From Mytilus californianus (Eukaryota > Mollusca > Bivalvia > Mytilida > Mytilidae): a stretch of 64,000 nucleotides of DNA. Where the stretch lies: positions 62,001 through 126,000 of the forward strand of contig NW_026262742.1 of NCBI RefSeq assembly GCF_021869535.1, read 5' to 3'. The translations under genes and the position numbers were made by a program. Each line of letters starts with the position of its first letter. Position 1 is the stretch's first letter. A model generated the notes under the pieces. That model was not told the origin of the DNA and did not search any database. It worked only from the letters and a program-made list of their open reading frames with translations. This document shows, piece by piece, positions 45,467 through 56,530 of the stretch.

Positions 45467-45700
45467 AGAGGGGCGAAAGATACCAAAGGGACAGTCAAAC
45501 TCATAGATTCAAAATAAACTGACAACGCCATGGCTAAAAATTAAAAAAAAGACAAACAGACAAATAATAGTACAGAAGACACAACATAGAAAACTAAAGA
45601 CAAAGCAACATGAACCCCACCAAAAACTGGGGGTGATCTCAGGTGCTCCGGAAGCGTAAGCAGATCCTGCTCCACATGTGGCACCCGTTGTGTTAATATT
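45467..45700 (+). repeat. Dispersed bivalve-type repeat
   Basis: AAGAGGGGCGAAAGATACCA, GGGACAGTCAAACTCATAGA, CTGACAACGCCATGGC, CATGAACCCCACCAAAAACT and GGTGCTCCGGAAGCGTAAG. An inverse fragment lies at 19845-20010. Confidence 0.6.
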
Positions 45701-46219
45701 CCCAGAGCCATAATACACAGTCAAAATGGTCAAAGCTACATTATCTCACAGACCAATAGTCAAACCAGTCTTTTACAGGCCAATGAAACACAGAGAATGT
45801 TAGTGGTATGTGAAAAGTCTTACTTTCTATTATTTAACCAACACCGGAAATTTCAATGGGTTATGCTAATCAGAAACCAGCATACAGCTATTGGTTTTAG
45901 GCCTGACATTGCTGAGTTCTGGTTGAAGATATTGACTTGATATTTGTTATAAAGTTGACACCATGACAAGTTATAGATAAAGTTTTTCCAATACAGTGAA
46001 TTTTTAACCGGTAGGGGACTATGTATTGCCATGACATGCTCACAGAATGCTTTAAATTTTTCATACAAGATTTTTTAAGATTTGGTGTCAAATTCTTTTA
46101 CAATTTACTATTTTCTTATCACCCTTTAGCACTTGTTTAATTACTATCCCAAGACATTGCACCAGATGTTCGAAATGAAAAAAAAAATGACCGTTATGAA
46201 TCATTCTTTATTACTTAAG

Positions 46220-46309
46220 ACTCCAAAGTCACCATCTCAACTATGTTCAGCAGAAAGAAGTGAGCCTGTTCCAACACCAGGACTTTATATAATGAATTTA
46301 CAAATGTAA
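46220..46309 (+). CDS. Weak candidate exon
   Basis: Open after ACTTAAG (TPKSPSQLCSAERSEPVPTP) to TAA 46307-46309. The Pro/Ser-rich text looks coding and resembles the style of the neighbouring candidate exons, but the acceptor is poor. Confidence 0.2.
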   Translation, partial: TPKSPSQLCSAERSEPVPTPGLYIMNLQM

Positions 46310-46673
46310 TCTGGTATATATTTTGCATCATGACTGTTTATTCTTACTTTAAGCTTTTCATTTCAGTTCTGAATTTAACATACATTAACAAAGTTTCAAA
46401 TGCTACTCAGTGTTACTTTTAATTTTTCCCTTGCTTTTGATTTTAATAACAATTTTATTTAAATTTTGTCTTCTTCATCCAGGTCATTTCAGAATTACTG
46501 ACATTTATGAGTTTGTACATGTTAAAGAATAGTACATATTGAATATGCAATTTTTAAATTTATCTAATAGTTTTTCAGTGACAGAAAAGCAGTACCTCTC
46601 CAGTAACCATGTATGTGTTGCTTATATAATATAAAAATGTAACACTTCATAGTGACTGGACAGGTTAATCAAT

Positions 46674-47120
46674 GCAACAAAGATTGATTGTTTGTTGCTT
46701 AACGTCCAGTGGCAAATATTTCATGCATATTCAGGACGAGAACAAATTAACAATAAATACAATAGGTAGGTTCTGTAAGAGGGGCGGGCTTCCGGATTAA
46801 GGTCGGAAAAATTAAGACTGCCACGGGAAATGAGGGTATATTGGATAGGGACAGAAATTTAGCCTTGCAACAGGTCACCTACGGACCCCTCAAAGAATTG
46901 TTGCAAGGGTTCTTACCGTGCAAAGAGCGTGACACTCTCTTTACACGAGGCATCGGATTTAACGTCCCCATTCTGACCGGACGTGGCTGCAAATTTGTAC
47001 ATCCCGCACAGCCAAACGGACGCCCCACTTTAGCAAGGGTTTTTACTGCCGGTCGGAGGAGGACCAATGGGGACCATACTTCTATTCCCCAGTCACCCTT
47101 GGGGGTCAAAGCAACAAAGA
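46674..47120 (-). mobile_element. CAAT-tailed SINE-like element, copy G
   Basis: Full-length reverse copy with GCAACAAAGA at 46674-46683 and 47111-47120. The 3' tail is shortened (GATTGATTGTTTGTTGC), and scattered changes suggest that it is older than copies C, D and F. Confidence 0.87.
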
Positions 47121-47530
47121 AAATAGATGAAACATCAAAACAACAAAAGGTCATTTGATATTCCAGCTAGTAAATGAAAAGTAAGAGATTTTGTATTTTA
47201 CAAATTCAAGGTTAAGAAATATGAGACGATGAAAATATTTCATTCATAGAGCATATATGTGCATTTCACCGAAAAAAGCACTTCCAATCTTTTGTGAATG
47301 AAATGGAACTTAGATCCCTTCAAAATGATTTAACTTACACAATGTCAGTCAGAATTGACCCAATATTTTTTTTATCATGGCCAATCCAGTGATACTGAAA
47401 ATATAAGCCAGTTCAAATCAAAGGTAAAATGTACATCCAGTTCAAATCAAAGGTTAAATGTATTTTTGATTATAAAATAATAACTGCCAACTTGAAAGTT
47501 CTTTATTCAGTATAAACTCTGAACATTTTT
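47121..47530. other. Probable internal 3' end of a gypsy-type element
   Basis: No open frame is conserved. A 25-bp direct repeat (CCAGTTCAAATCAAAGGT) occurs at about 47411 and 47436. The stretch leads into the polypurine tract before the LTR. Confidence 0.3.
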
Positions 47531-47540
47531 TAAGGGGGGA

Positions 47541-48122
47541 TGTGTTATGATATTGTAACTATCATTTTTATTTAGTTGGCCTAATTTGTTTTGTGTGGCC
47601 TAAGAATGTTTACATTATATTGTGTACAAAATAATACACATTATGTTACACCTATGCAGTTTAGAAATCACTAGAACCATCATGGATACTCATGGAATGA
47701 TTAGAACTTTCTATTTCACTTACATATTTCCAGAATGATCATAACAAAAGATGCGTAATTCAATTCTACCGTTATCTAGAACGTTCCGTTACAAGCATAT
47801 ATAAATGCTTCTTAAGTTAGACAGACATAGATATAGACTTAGACATCGATAGACATCATCATTCTCAGAAGTTGGATTGACACTTTTTATTTACAAACTA
47901 CATCATACTAGATTGTGACCTATTGGACGAAATATTCTGTGTTGATTCCCGAGAAGATTTCCGGATGAGGAAAAGATAAAAGATTGGACTCATATTTTGA
48001 CAGTTAAGGTGATATTGCTCTTTGTGTAAAACTTCTTGTAAACTTGTGTATAATAAATCTTGTTAAATTTTGATTTGTGTCTTTTGTTGGCTATAATTTA
48101 AAGGTGATTTCTGGCCGTAACA
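47541..48122 (+). mobile_element. LTR of a gypsy-type retrotransposon, 3' end
   Basis: A polypurine tract AAGGGGGGA (47532-47540) is followed by TGTGTTATGA at the left border. The right border is GGCCGTAACA, so the ends carry TGTTA/TAACA-type inverted repeats. Internal signals are TATATAAATGC near 47798 and AATAAA at 48052. About 580 bp. The sequence after 48122 is not a primer binding site, so this is read as a 3' LTR whose body is lost. Confidence 0.6.
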
Positions 48123-48690
48123 ACTGTTTGACGGTTTCCCGCCTGCTGTACATCCCCAAATCAAAAACCGTTTTTTACTTCGAAAATCCGATTAAAAATT
48201 TGTTATAGATTATTTTTATATACTAACTTATAGCAACCCCTCCTATTGTTATATATTCTTGCTTAATATGATTTTAATTATTTAAGTACTTAAAAAACAT
48301 ACATCAAGAGGATGATGATACAATGAAAGACCTTGATGCTCCTTCCAATGCAATTACATTGATTTTGATATCATGCGAATGATCAACAATAATCTTTGCA
48401 TTGCATTGAGGAGATCTTACGACAGCAATATAATAAGATAAGTGGTACGACTTAATAAAACTTTTAAGAAATGATTGGAATGAAAAATATAGTAAAATAG
48501 TCAACCAAGAAAGATTCCGATTTAGGGTTACATCTTATACAATTATCTATCAAAATTGGTCGATTTAAGGATACATCTAATACATTATCTATGTAGAGTG
48601 GTGAAATCTTGTAAAATGTCACTTGGGACTTGAACTAGATGAAACGATTGAAAGTTAATGAAATAGTTACATAACTTTCTAAATTGACAG
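48123..48690. other. AT-rich DNA
   Basis: Nothing supported. Confidence 0.35.
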
Positions 48691-48694
48691 AGAG

Positions 48695-48943
48695 CAGATG
48701 TTTTGCCGTCTGCACACCAGCAGAGTTAATCATGATTTTACAAAGACTGTTAGCTTACATTGTCCATCAAACTCATTTATCGTAGTATTTCGTCAGATGG
48801 TATATGAAGAAATTAATGGTGAAATTTTTAAAGTTCGGACAGTGACAGCTATACAGAAATCCACAACAGATCAGGAAAAATTAACAGAAAAAGACCAAAG
48901 CATTTTGTATTACATTGCTGGTTACACTTTTCGTTCCCTGTAG
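48695..48943 (+). pseudogene. Transposase-like fragment (EKDQSILYYIAGY)
   Basis: The frame ends with LTEKDQSILYYIAGYTFRSL and a stop. The E-x-x-x-L-x-Y-I-A-G-Y phrase is common near the C-terminal part of P-element/THAP9-like and related transposon proteins. No other domain is seen. Family assignment uncertain. Confidence 0.3.
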
Positions 48944-49261
48944 AAGTACTCTAGTTTTTTCACTGTTTATTTAACAGCTTATTTAAAGAATTAGAGGCAT
49001 TGAGGAACAATTTTCAAGGTGAAAGTGTACAAACAACCGTCACAAAAAGCAAGCAAGTCTCTAACACCATGTTTTTCTCCTTTCTACCTTCTATACATGA
49101 CAATTATGCACAATTGTCGAGACAGGTAGAAACCATATTTAGACTATACCTAAATTATAAAGTACTTAATCCGACTTATTAAGTATTTTTACGCCTATCC
49201 CAAGTCAGAAGCCTCTAGCCTTTGTTAGTCTAATATGTTTTTTTAATTTTAGTTCATTTAT

Positions 49262-49455
49262 ATGTTTTGGAGTTTAGTGTGACGTCCATTTTCACTGAAC
49301 TAGCACACAATTTTATTTAGGGGCCAGCTGAGGACCATCTCCGGGTGTGGGATTTTCTCGCTGCATTGAAGACCCATTGGTGACCTTCGGCTGTTGTTTG
49401 CTCTTTGGTCGGGTTGTTGTCTCTTTGACATATTCCCCATTTCTATTCTCAATTT
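49262..49455 (-). mobile_element. AATTGAGAATGG-type element, reverse copy
   Basis: On the minus strand: GAGAATAGAAATGGGGAATA, AGACAACAACCCGACC, CACCAATGGGTCTTCAATG, GCGAGAAAATCCCACACCC, CAGCTGGCCCC. The best preserved copy in the window. Confidence 0.65.
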
Positions 49456-50090
49456 TATTATTAAGTAAAGTCAAGACCAAAGTCAAGTACGGACAAATAC
49501 AATTTAAACCTACTGTCTAGATTATGTCGAGTCATGAAAAATAGACACTGCATTTTAAACTGTTAAACGACTTTGTCAATACGACACACCTTATGATGAG
49601 TGGTTGAAGTTGAGCACACGAACGACAGAGTGAAATTGAAATAAGGTTTGTATTTGTTTTTATTTTAAACTATAGTGTTAATTATATAATAAATAGGTGT
49701 TCTATCAATAAAATTTATGAATCTTTGGTTTATTGAATATGTCTAAGTTCATCATGGATCACATGATCAAAAGAAATACAAAGAATAACTCTTGATTGAA
49801 GAAACTGTGCACCTGGAAAAGGTATACATTTAGTAGATTAGCCAGATAAATTAAATTGAAATGAATTTTACTTTGAAAATTTTTTTGGACGATCAATGCA
49901 TTTGAATGGGAACATATGGTTGGAACCCTCCCCCCCCCCCCCCCCTTTTCATCCTGGGTTGGGAACCCCCTTTCCAAAATGGCTGGATCCGCCCCTATAG
50001 TCTCAACAGAAAGTATCGATTACACTCAGTTCGAAATAAAAAATTTCAGACCTTCTGAAATAATAAAAAAAAGTTTTTATTCACTTGGAG
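49456..50090. other. Intergenic DNA
   Basis: No gene supported. A C-rich tract lies at 49926-49945. Confidence 0.35.
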
Positions 50091-50103
50091 TTGGTCATTT
50101 AAA

Positions 50104-50180
50104 CTATACTTATGTCATATGAGTGGACCCTACTATACACTATACTTATGTCATATGAGTGGACCCTACTATACACTATA
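50104..50180. repeat. Tandem duplication, 39-bp unit, two copies
   Basis: CTATACTTATGTCATATGAG plus TGGACCCTACTATACA is repeated back to back without change. Confidence 0.9.
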
Positions 50181-50384
50181 TGTGTTTATTTGTTCTATCA
50201 TCTTCTGCAATTTTGAAAATAAGAATCTCAAAATTCAGGGTATATTTTTTTAACAATAGTACCTGTCATACCTTCCAACTTTTTCCGGATGCACATGATT
50301 GTAAATGATTGTTTGTTGCTTTTTATGAACATTAAATCTAAACTGATTTATAATATCAGATTATTGTATTGTATATCTAAGTAC

Positions 50385-50684
50385 CTATTTATCGACCTCT
50401 GGTTCTGCTGTTCCGAGTGCCAAATTGAATTCATCTGTTTCTGCTAACTGTTCAACAGTTTTATAATGATCGTCTTGCACATTTGAAAATGACAGATTAA
50501 AAGCATCACGTATCCCATTCTCAATTTCAGCATTATTTGTTGCATCTTCCGACACAAGTTCATTTTCCAGAAACAAAAATTGTAAGTTTTTGTGCGTTGT
50601 ACTGTCTACATGCCTAGTATATTTTGCTTCTCTGTCGGTTTTAAAATTACAAATATCACATTCCCAAACCCCGGAATGCGACAT
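50385..50684 (-). CDS. C2H2 zinc-finger protein, first exon or whole small gene
   Basis: 99 codons from ATG 50684. Residues 8-31 form C-D-I-C-x12-H-x5-H, a U1/matrin-like C2H2 spacing that often binds RNA or DNA. The rest is acidic and helical (NNAEIENGIRDAFNLSFSNV and onward). An ETS site (CCGGAAGT on this strand, 50717-50724), a CACGTG at 50756 and a GACGTC near 50745 lie upstream without a TATA box, which is typical of a housekeeping promoter. A GTACTT follows the stop and could be a donor in another frame. Function unknown. Confidence 0.45.
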   Translation of the reverse strand: MSHSGVWECDICNFKTDREAKYTRHVDSTTHKNLQFLFLENELVSEDATNNAEIENGIRDAFNLSFSNVQDDHYKTVEQLAETDEFNLALGTAEPEVDK

Positions 50685-50716
50685 TGTTACACAATAGTAC
50701 AGAAGCTGTCAAAACT

Positions 50717-50761
50717 ACTTCCGGTATTATTACGTAGATTGACAGACGTCAAATTCACGTG
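50717..50761 (-). promoter_or_regulatory. ETS, CRE-like and E-box sites before the zinc-finger ORF
   Basis: ACTTCCGG on + (CCGGAAGT on minus) lies 33 bases before the ATG, with GACGTC and CACGTG further out. The cluster near a start codon supports a real promoter. Confidence 0.4.
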
Positions 50762-50893
50762 GGACACTTCTGTCAAACTTCAAACGAATTTAAAAAACTT
50801 TACCCCCATTAATTTTTCCACAAAATAATTAAAGCATGAAGGATATTTCCAACAGCTCTCAGCTAATTTCATTTTTTCATTATATTTTAACAG

Positions 50894-50966
50894 GATTCAC
50901 AAGAACTATCAGGTTCCCTAGACCTATTTCCTGCTAGTAGTGATAGTCCACAACCACCTAGAAATG
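50894..50966 (+). CDS. Candidate internal exon
   Basis: 73 bases between TTTTAACAG and AATG|GTAAAT, phase 0 in and phase 1 out, encoding DSQELSGSLDLFPASSDSPQ and PPRNG. Both splice sites are good and the peptide is Ser/Pro/acidic. It probably belongs to the same + strand gene as the exons near 44.8 and 53.07 kb. Confidence 0.4.
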
Positions 50967-51547
50967 GTAAATGTGTCAAAAATAGACAAATTTGTGAGTA
51001 AAGAAACATTTGGTTGAATTTAAAAATCAGAAACCAGGTAATTAAGATAAGTATATGTTAAAGTTGATGGGTAAGTGTTTAATATCCAGTGGCAAATAGT
51101 ACATCTATATTAGGACAAGAACGTGTCAATATGATATGAAAGAATAAGACCAACACGACGAATCAATTTGTAATGCCTAGTTAGTAGGAAAACAGTCTAT
51201 AGGAAGACACTTCATCATACTTGCACATGCTTTTTACTGTGAGAAAAGTCTTTGCTGCTACCCCTAAGTGATGTAAGCTTAAAATTTCAAGTGTATGGTT
51301 TGATCCACATTTAAAAAATTGCATAACTAGTGATAGAAAATATGCAGACAAAAGGATAAAAAGAAAATGGAAAAGTTTTATAGAGTCTTAGCCAGTATCT
51401 TATAATGCTTGTCTTCTTCTTTCCAAACACATATTTACAATCAGCTTTGTTAAAGTAAAACAAACATAACTAATTTGAACAGGAAAAACACCAGAAATCC
51501 TCACTAGGCCAGATTTGCAACGCTGATCGTCAGTCAATGTTAGCTTT

Positions 51548-52482
51548 TTGTGTTTATCATTGATTAATGAAAGTCATGTAGATATGTGTACTTATCTGTT
51601 ACATATACAATAATCATGGACATTAAAGTAGACATCGACATTGATACGGATAGTTTAGATTTGATGGATGATGATATGCTTCCATGTGGTCAAACTGCCA
51701 AAAGTGATTCTAAAATTGTAGAAGACACCATATCAGAAGTCAGAAAACTGAATGACACTAGATTTCCGCCTCTGACACTCATTCAAAGCATGAAATGTGA
51801 CAGAGAAAGTGAAAACTTCTCGTGCGTGGACATTTCGTTTAGGCCAAACTATGGCAACAAAGAGAACTTTACAGCTCTAAAAGAGCCAATTGACAAATGT
51901 TTGTTAGAGGCCAAAAACAGGCATATCTGTCGGTGCTTAATGTATAAGTAACCCGTTTGCAAGAGCTAAATTCTGCCATCAGCAGTGTAAAACACAGGAA
52001 TGTCAGTCTTTGATATTAATAGTCCACCAAGTGGAGAGGCGAGGACTATATTAGCCAAAGAGGCCAAAAAAATTAACGAGGAATACACATTAAAACTGAG
52101 AAAGTTTATTACGGACATGAGGAATAAATCCCGTTCGGACAAAGAGAGCCATAGAGAGCAAACTGAGACGGGATAAGACGCCCGAATATAAAACAAGAAA
52201 ACGAAGAGACATTGAATCTATAAACAATGACCTACTGATATTGTTCACGGACTTTTTTTAAAAAGTAAATCACAAAAATACTGAACTCCGAGGAAAATTC
52301 AAAACGGAAAGTCCCTAAAAGGCACTAACACTAGATCCTATTACTATATATATGTGAATATAGACCAGTAAATAGACATACCTTGTTGTGAATTTTAAAA
52401 TATGTATATATAAATACTATGCAATCCATAATTAAACGTTTTCACAACTCAATTGTGTTTATCATTGATTAATGAAAGTCAT
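51548..52482. mobile_element. Segment flanked by 30-bp direct repeats, with coding remnants
   Basis: A 30-bp sequence (TTGTGTTTATCATTGATTAA and 10 more bases) occurs identically at 51548-51577 and 52453-52482. The 875 bp between them hold the 121-codon frame at 51586-51951 (DIKVDIDIDTDSLDLMDDDM, then RHICRCLMYK) and a second frame near 52000-52175 (MSVFDINSPPSGEARTILAK and onward, helical and charged). I do not recognise the proteins. This may be a degraded retroelement gag-like unit or a segmental insertion. Confidence 0.4.
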
Positions 52483-52499
52483 CTGATCAAGTACGTAAA

Positions 52500-52815
52500 T
52501 AATGATTATCAATGAAGTATGGAAGTTATACTATTAGATAAGCAAGCAAGCATCGTTATATCATGTAAAACCCTAGAAGGAAACATGAATAGCTAACAAA
52601 AACAAATATGATTATCAATGAAGTATGGAAGTTATACTATTATACTAGCAAACAACCATGTTTCATCGTAATACCATGTCAAACCCAAGAACAAACACAT
52701 AAACAAATAAAAATGAATATAATTGTCAATGAAGTATGGAAGTAATACTATTATATACTATTATATTAGCAAACAACCATTCTTCATTGCTATACCATGT
52801 CAAACCTTAGAAGGT
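52500..52815. repeat. Tandem array, three units of about 108-120 bp
   Basis: Each unit starts (A)TTATCAATGAAGTATGGAAG or ATTGTCAATGAAGTATGGAA, then TACTATTA and GCAAACAACCAT, and ends in ACCATGTCAAACC. The third unit carries an extra ATACTATTAT. The units show drift. Confidence 0.8.
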
Positions 52816-53070
52816 AACAAGGAAACTGATTACAAGCAATAAATATACATATTTACTCCACAACACTGTTATAAGTTCAAAAAGGCAATTCGCGTCAAAA
52901 TATACCTGACCAGTCAACCAACTTGATTGTTCAAAGGACCTTATGTCAGCATCATTTATATTATTCCCATAACTCTGGCAAAAAAATAATCGGCAACGTT
53001 GTCCTGCACCCAAATTCTTTCATCAATCTTTAAAGCTTAGTTTTTTTTAATCAGAGAAATGGTATTTCAG

Positions 53071-53155
53071 TAAACAGGCAGAGTGGGATGACGATATTCA
53101 CCATGGCATCATGTTTGCTATACGCGATTGGTTTAAAGCACATGGAATTTCCTGA
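53071..53155 (+). CDS. Candidate last exon of an unresolved gene
   Basis: After GGTATTTCAG, phase 2 entry gives KQAEWDDDIHHGIMFAIRDW and FKAHGIS, then TGA at 53153-53155. It is strongly protein-like in one frame, with stops in both others. I infer that it ends the + strand gene whose earlier exons may be at 50894 and 44802. The family is not recognised. Confidence 0.4.
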
Positions 53156-53865
53156 TACCCGTCAACGTGGAAGGTATGCACAGGATATCAATAGTCTCTC
53201 ATTTTTGACAAATACATCTATGTGTATTCCTTTTTAAAAGTTCTTTGGAAAGATTAATCTCTTGACTTTTTATTATTAGAATGTATGTGCTCATTATAAA
53301 ATTGTATATATAATTATTTCTCAATTGTATAATAAGGTAATATCCTATGATAAAACTTAAATATGTTATTATTGTTTCACTTTGTATTTACCCAGCAATG
53401 AATTCCGCGAAACGATTTGCATAGCGGGAAATGGGGCGTGATTACGTTGTCAATCAACGGAAGAAAAACAAAACAAAATTTTTAGATTGCCCAGAGCTCG
53501 GACGTAAAACTTTGAGCTCCTCACCTTTCTTAGAAAATTGGGTTAAATATTAGATAAAGAATTAATAAAAGGTTACTATTTTGGTAAATAATTATTGCCT
53601 ATATTCTGATATATTTTTAAGTCACAACGCGATGAAGTTCGCGACTTGAAAGTAATGGAATCTAGGATTTTCTTAACAAGTTATTTTAGAGTCCGGGAAT
53701 TTGTCCTTAGCTAAAATTGTTGTTACCGTTATTTATATGTAACTAGAATTTAATACCGGGTTGGGCAAACTTAACTGACACACAGGTTATATTATTTTAT
53801 TTTATATTTCGTCAGCTGTACTGATTTATTTGTTTAATATTCGTAAATTTCCATGTGAATAAATT
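53156..53865. other. Intergenic DNA
   Basis: No gene supported. Confidence 0.35.
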
Positions 53866-53899
53866 ATATTGATTTTGTACTTTGATTTTGTGAATTACT

Positions 53900-54430
53900 T
53901 GCCATCATATTCTTTTCTTAAAGTATTAAAACCGCTGGGAGTCAAAATTTCTCGACAGTTGTGGCAGCTAAAATTTAGTGAGATTGCATCTCCATTAAGC
54001 AGACTCACTAGAAAAGATGTTCCTTTTGTATGGAATCCAGAATGTCAGACTGATTTAGAAAATCTGAAAAAATGCTTTGTGTAAAGCTCCAGTATTGTCA
54101 TATCCTTTACCAAATATTCATTTTATTCATTATTTATTTAAGTTCACAATGAAAGAGATATGGTTATTGCATTTGGTTCCAAGAAACTTGATAAAGGATT
54201 GTTCTGAATTTAATTGTACGGTGGATAATGTTGGAAATCTTAGTCAAAATACAGTTTCTTGTTGTGTTAAGAGTAGTGACTAAAAGTCAAAATAAGAAAC
54301 TGATGCAATCAAATTGGTTAGATGGTTATACAACCAAAGAAATTGAAACATTTCAAAGAAAGGATAATGATTTGAAATTTAAACATCAGTGGACTGATAA
54401 TAATAAGGAAAGACTGGGATTAATGCTCCA
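53900..54430 (+). pseudogene. Ty3/gypsy pol fragment, frameshifted
   Basis: FSEIASPLSRLTRKDVPFVW with NPECQTDLENLKKCF matches the end of gypsy reverse transcriptase and the start of its RNase H region. A frameshift near 54080 moves to CKAPVLSYPLPN. Further on, NWLDGYTTKEIETFQRKDND and LKFKHQWTDNNKER match the linker before integrase. The catalytic RNase H part is missing or degraded. It may or may not belong to the LTR at 47.5 kb. Confidence 0.65.
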
Positions 54431-54645
54431 AGGGGGGGATTCAAAAAGTTTGTGGGAGGGGTCCCAACTTTTTTAAAGGGGTTCATATATTTTTTAAAAA
54501 TTTTTCAAATTTCAAATTTTTGAAAAGTTTCAAGAAGAAATCTTCAATTGCACAGTATTGCGCATTAGATGTATAAGATCTTTGTGTCAGAAACCTATAT
54601 TATGTAAAAAATTTAATCACAATCCAAATTCAGATAGTATCCAGC

Positions 54646-54833
54646 TTGAATATTGTGTCCAAATTTGCCCCAACTGTTCAGGGTTCGATCTCTGCTGTCG
54701 TATCAAGCTGCGCTCAGCGAAGCATTTTATTAACTAGTACTTTTATAAATAACAGAAAGAAGGGTGAACTTGTGGTTGCTGTAGATGCAGGATGGCAGAA
54801 AAGAGGAAGTGGTAGATCATATGACAGCAAATC
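54646..54833 (+). pseudogene. Mutator/Kolobok-like transposase exon
   Basis: The frame contains GELVVAVDAGWQKRGSGRSY followed by DSKSG and a donor-like TCAG|GTATAA. VDAGWQKRG-x-G-R-S-Y is the hallmark of metazoan Mutator-like/Kolobok-related transposase proteins, in which the Asp belongs to the catalytic core. No partner exon is found in the window, so it is a remnant. Confidence 0.55.
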
Positions 54834-55120
54834 AGGTATAACTAGCTACACACAGACAGTTATAAGAATGAAAACAGACATTGACATAACATTATATTAC
54901 AGATAAAACCAAGAAACAAGTAAAACATGATGGTCTTTAGAGCATTTTCACCATTTCATGCCGAATATTTATATCTGTTCAGTTAGGTCAATGGACAGTT
55001 TCTAAGTCAAAGATCAAGTAAAATTACAAGCCAACCATTAACTACATGTACCAACATGCCATTTGGAAAATTCAAATTCTGTATGATAGTGATTTATTTA
55101 TGCATTTAATGTCCAAAGAA

Positions 55121-55216
55121 TATAGTTTATAAGATATCTTATATAATTTATAAGATATCTTATATAATTTATAAGATATCAAAAAATATTTACTTTATAA
55201 GATATCTTATAAACTA
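55121..55216. repeat. Palindromic short tandem repeat, TTATAAGATATCTTATAA units
   Basis: Three to four units of about 21 bp. The 18-mer is a perfect palindrome centred on GATATC. The last copy is 30 bases further on. Confidence 0.9.
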
Positions 55217-55311
55217 GTCCAAAATAAATAAATTTTGTGTTTTCTATTTCACTCTCCCCAAAAAAAGGTATAGTAGGTATGTAAAACATTTTATTTTACT
55301 TAAACTTGTAA

Positions 55312-55512
55312 TGCCCCCGCCGTAGCGGAGGGGGCATTAAGTTTTACCCTTGTCCGTCTGTACGGACGTACGTCCCAAAATTGGTTTCCGTTCTCTTACT
55401 TGAGTTTGCCTCAACCAAATGTTATGAAACTTATACACAATGCTTATTACCACAAAACACAGATCAAGTTTGAATTCTGGTGGGATCACTTTAACCGTTC
55501 TAGAGTTATGTA
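55312..55512 (-). mobile_element. Fragment of the TGCCCCCGC tandem-core element
   Basis: ATGCCCCCGCCGTAGCGGAG and GGGGCATTAAG form the terminal hairpin. Then come CCGTCTGTACGGACGTACG and one core unit in inverse orientation (CCTCAACCAAATGTTATG, CACAATGCTTATTACCAC). It is the same family as 25856-26999, truncated. Confidence 0.75.
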
Positions 55513-56180
55513 GAAAATGAATATGACAGTAAATTAACCCCAAACCATTGTTTTAAAAGAAACTCTGCAGTCATCTAGCAGGTGTTTAAAATATTCTGTG
55601 TATTAATAGGGATGTTGTTGCAACCATTAACACTTGCCACTATACATATTGCTATCCTTGTGGTAACAATCTTGAATTGAGAGGCTTAGATTGTCCAATT
55701 TGAAGAGGGACAATTCAATCTGTTTTTCTCAGTTTCAGTTTAGTTTCTTTTTGTCGTTTTTCTTTCTAGCTATTCCTGCTTTTTTTCTATTTAGCTTAGA
55801 CATGAATCTATATCTTTTTAATGAAAAAAATGGCAGTTTAAAAAAAAAACGGTTCCAATCCCCGGATCCGCCACTGGCCTTTGAAATAAACCCATTATGG
55901 TCGGCTATGACAAGCCCCAACATGAAAAATTTTAAAAGTTCAAATCAAATAACAGCCTTTGAAAAATGTGAAAAAAAGGATTGAATTTCAATAAACATCT
56001 TTTTTTTTTAAAACAAAACCATTTAAGAAAAACAATATGGCAGTCAAGAAACAACGAGAACCACTAAACTACACTTGCAATATGATTTACTTAAAACATA
56101 TGCATGAGGAACAAAAACTAACAAAAAAAATTAGACAGAAAGCACCGAAATAAGAATTCTCGCTGATACTGAAAGCTAGT
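55513..56180. other. AT-rich DNA
   Basis: No gene supported. Confidence 0.35.
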
Positions 56181-56186
56181 TGAAAG

Positions 56187-56530
56187 ATTGATTGATTGAT
56201 TGTTGGTTGCTTAACGTCCAGTGGCAAATTTTTCATGCATATTCAGGACGAGTACAAATTAACAGTAAACACAATAGGTAGGTTCTGTAATAGGGGCGTC
56301 CGGGATCAAGGTCGGAGAAATATAGACTGCCACGGGAAATGAGGGTATATTGGATAAGGACAGAAATTTAGCCTTACAACAGGTCACCTACTGACCCCTC
56401 AAAGAGTTGTTGCAAGGGTTCTTAACGTGCAAAGAGGCATCGGATTTCACGTCCCCATTCTGACCGGACGTGGCTGCAAATTTGTACATCCCGCACAGCC
56501 AAACGGACGCCCCACTTTAGCAAGGGTTTT
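56187..56530 (-). mobile_element. CAAT-tailed SINE-like element, copy H, 5'-truncated
   Basis: Reverse orientation. It stops at AGCAAGGGTTTT, lacking about 80 bp of the 5' end, and has an internal 20-bp deletion before GGCATCGG. No clear target duplication. Confidence 0.8.

Noticed and set aside
55691..55984. Phe/Ser-rich 97-codon frame as a membrane protein
   Set aside because: The hydrophobic run is a product of T-rich DNA. No start context, splice sites or homologous motif.
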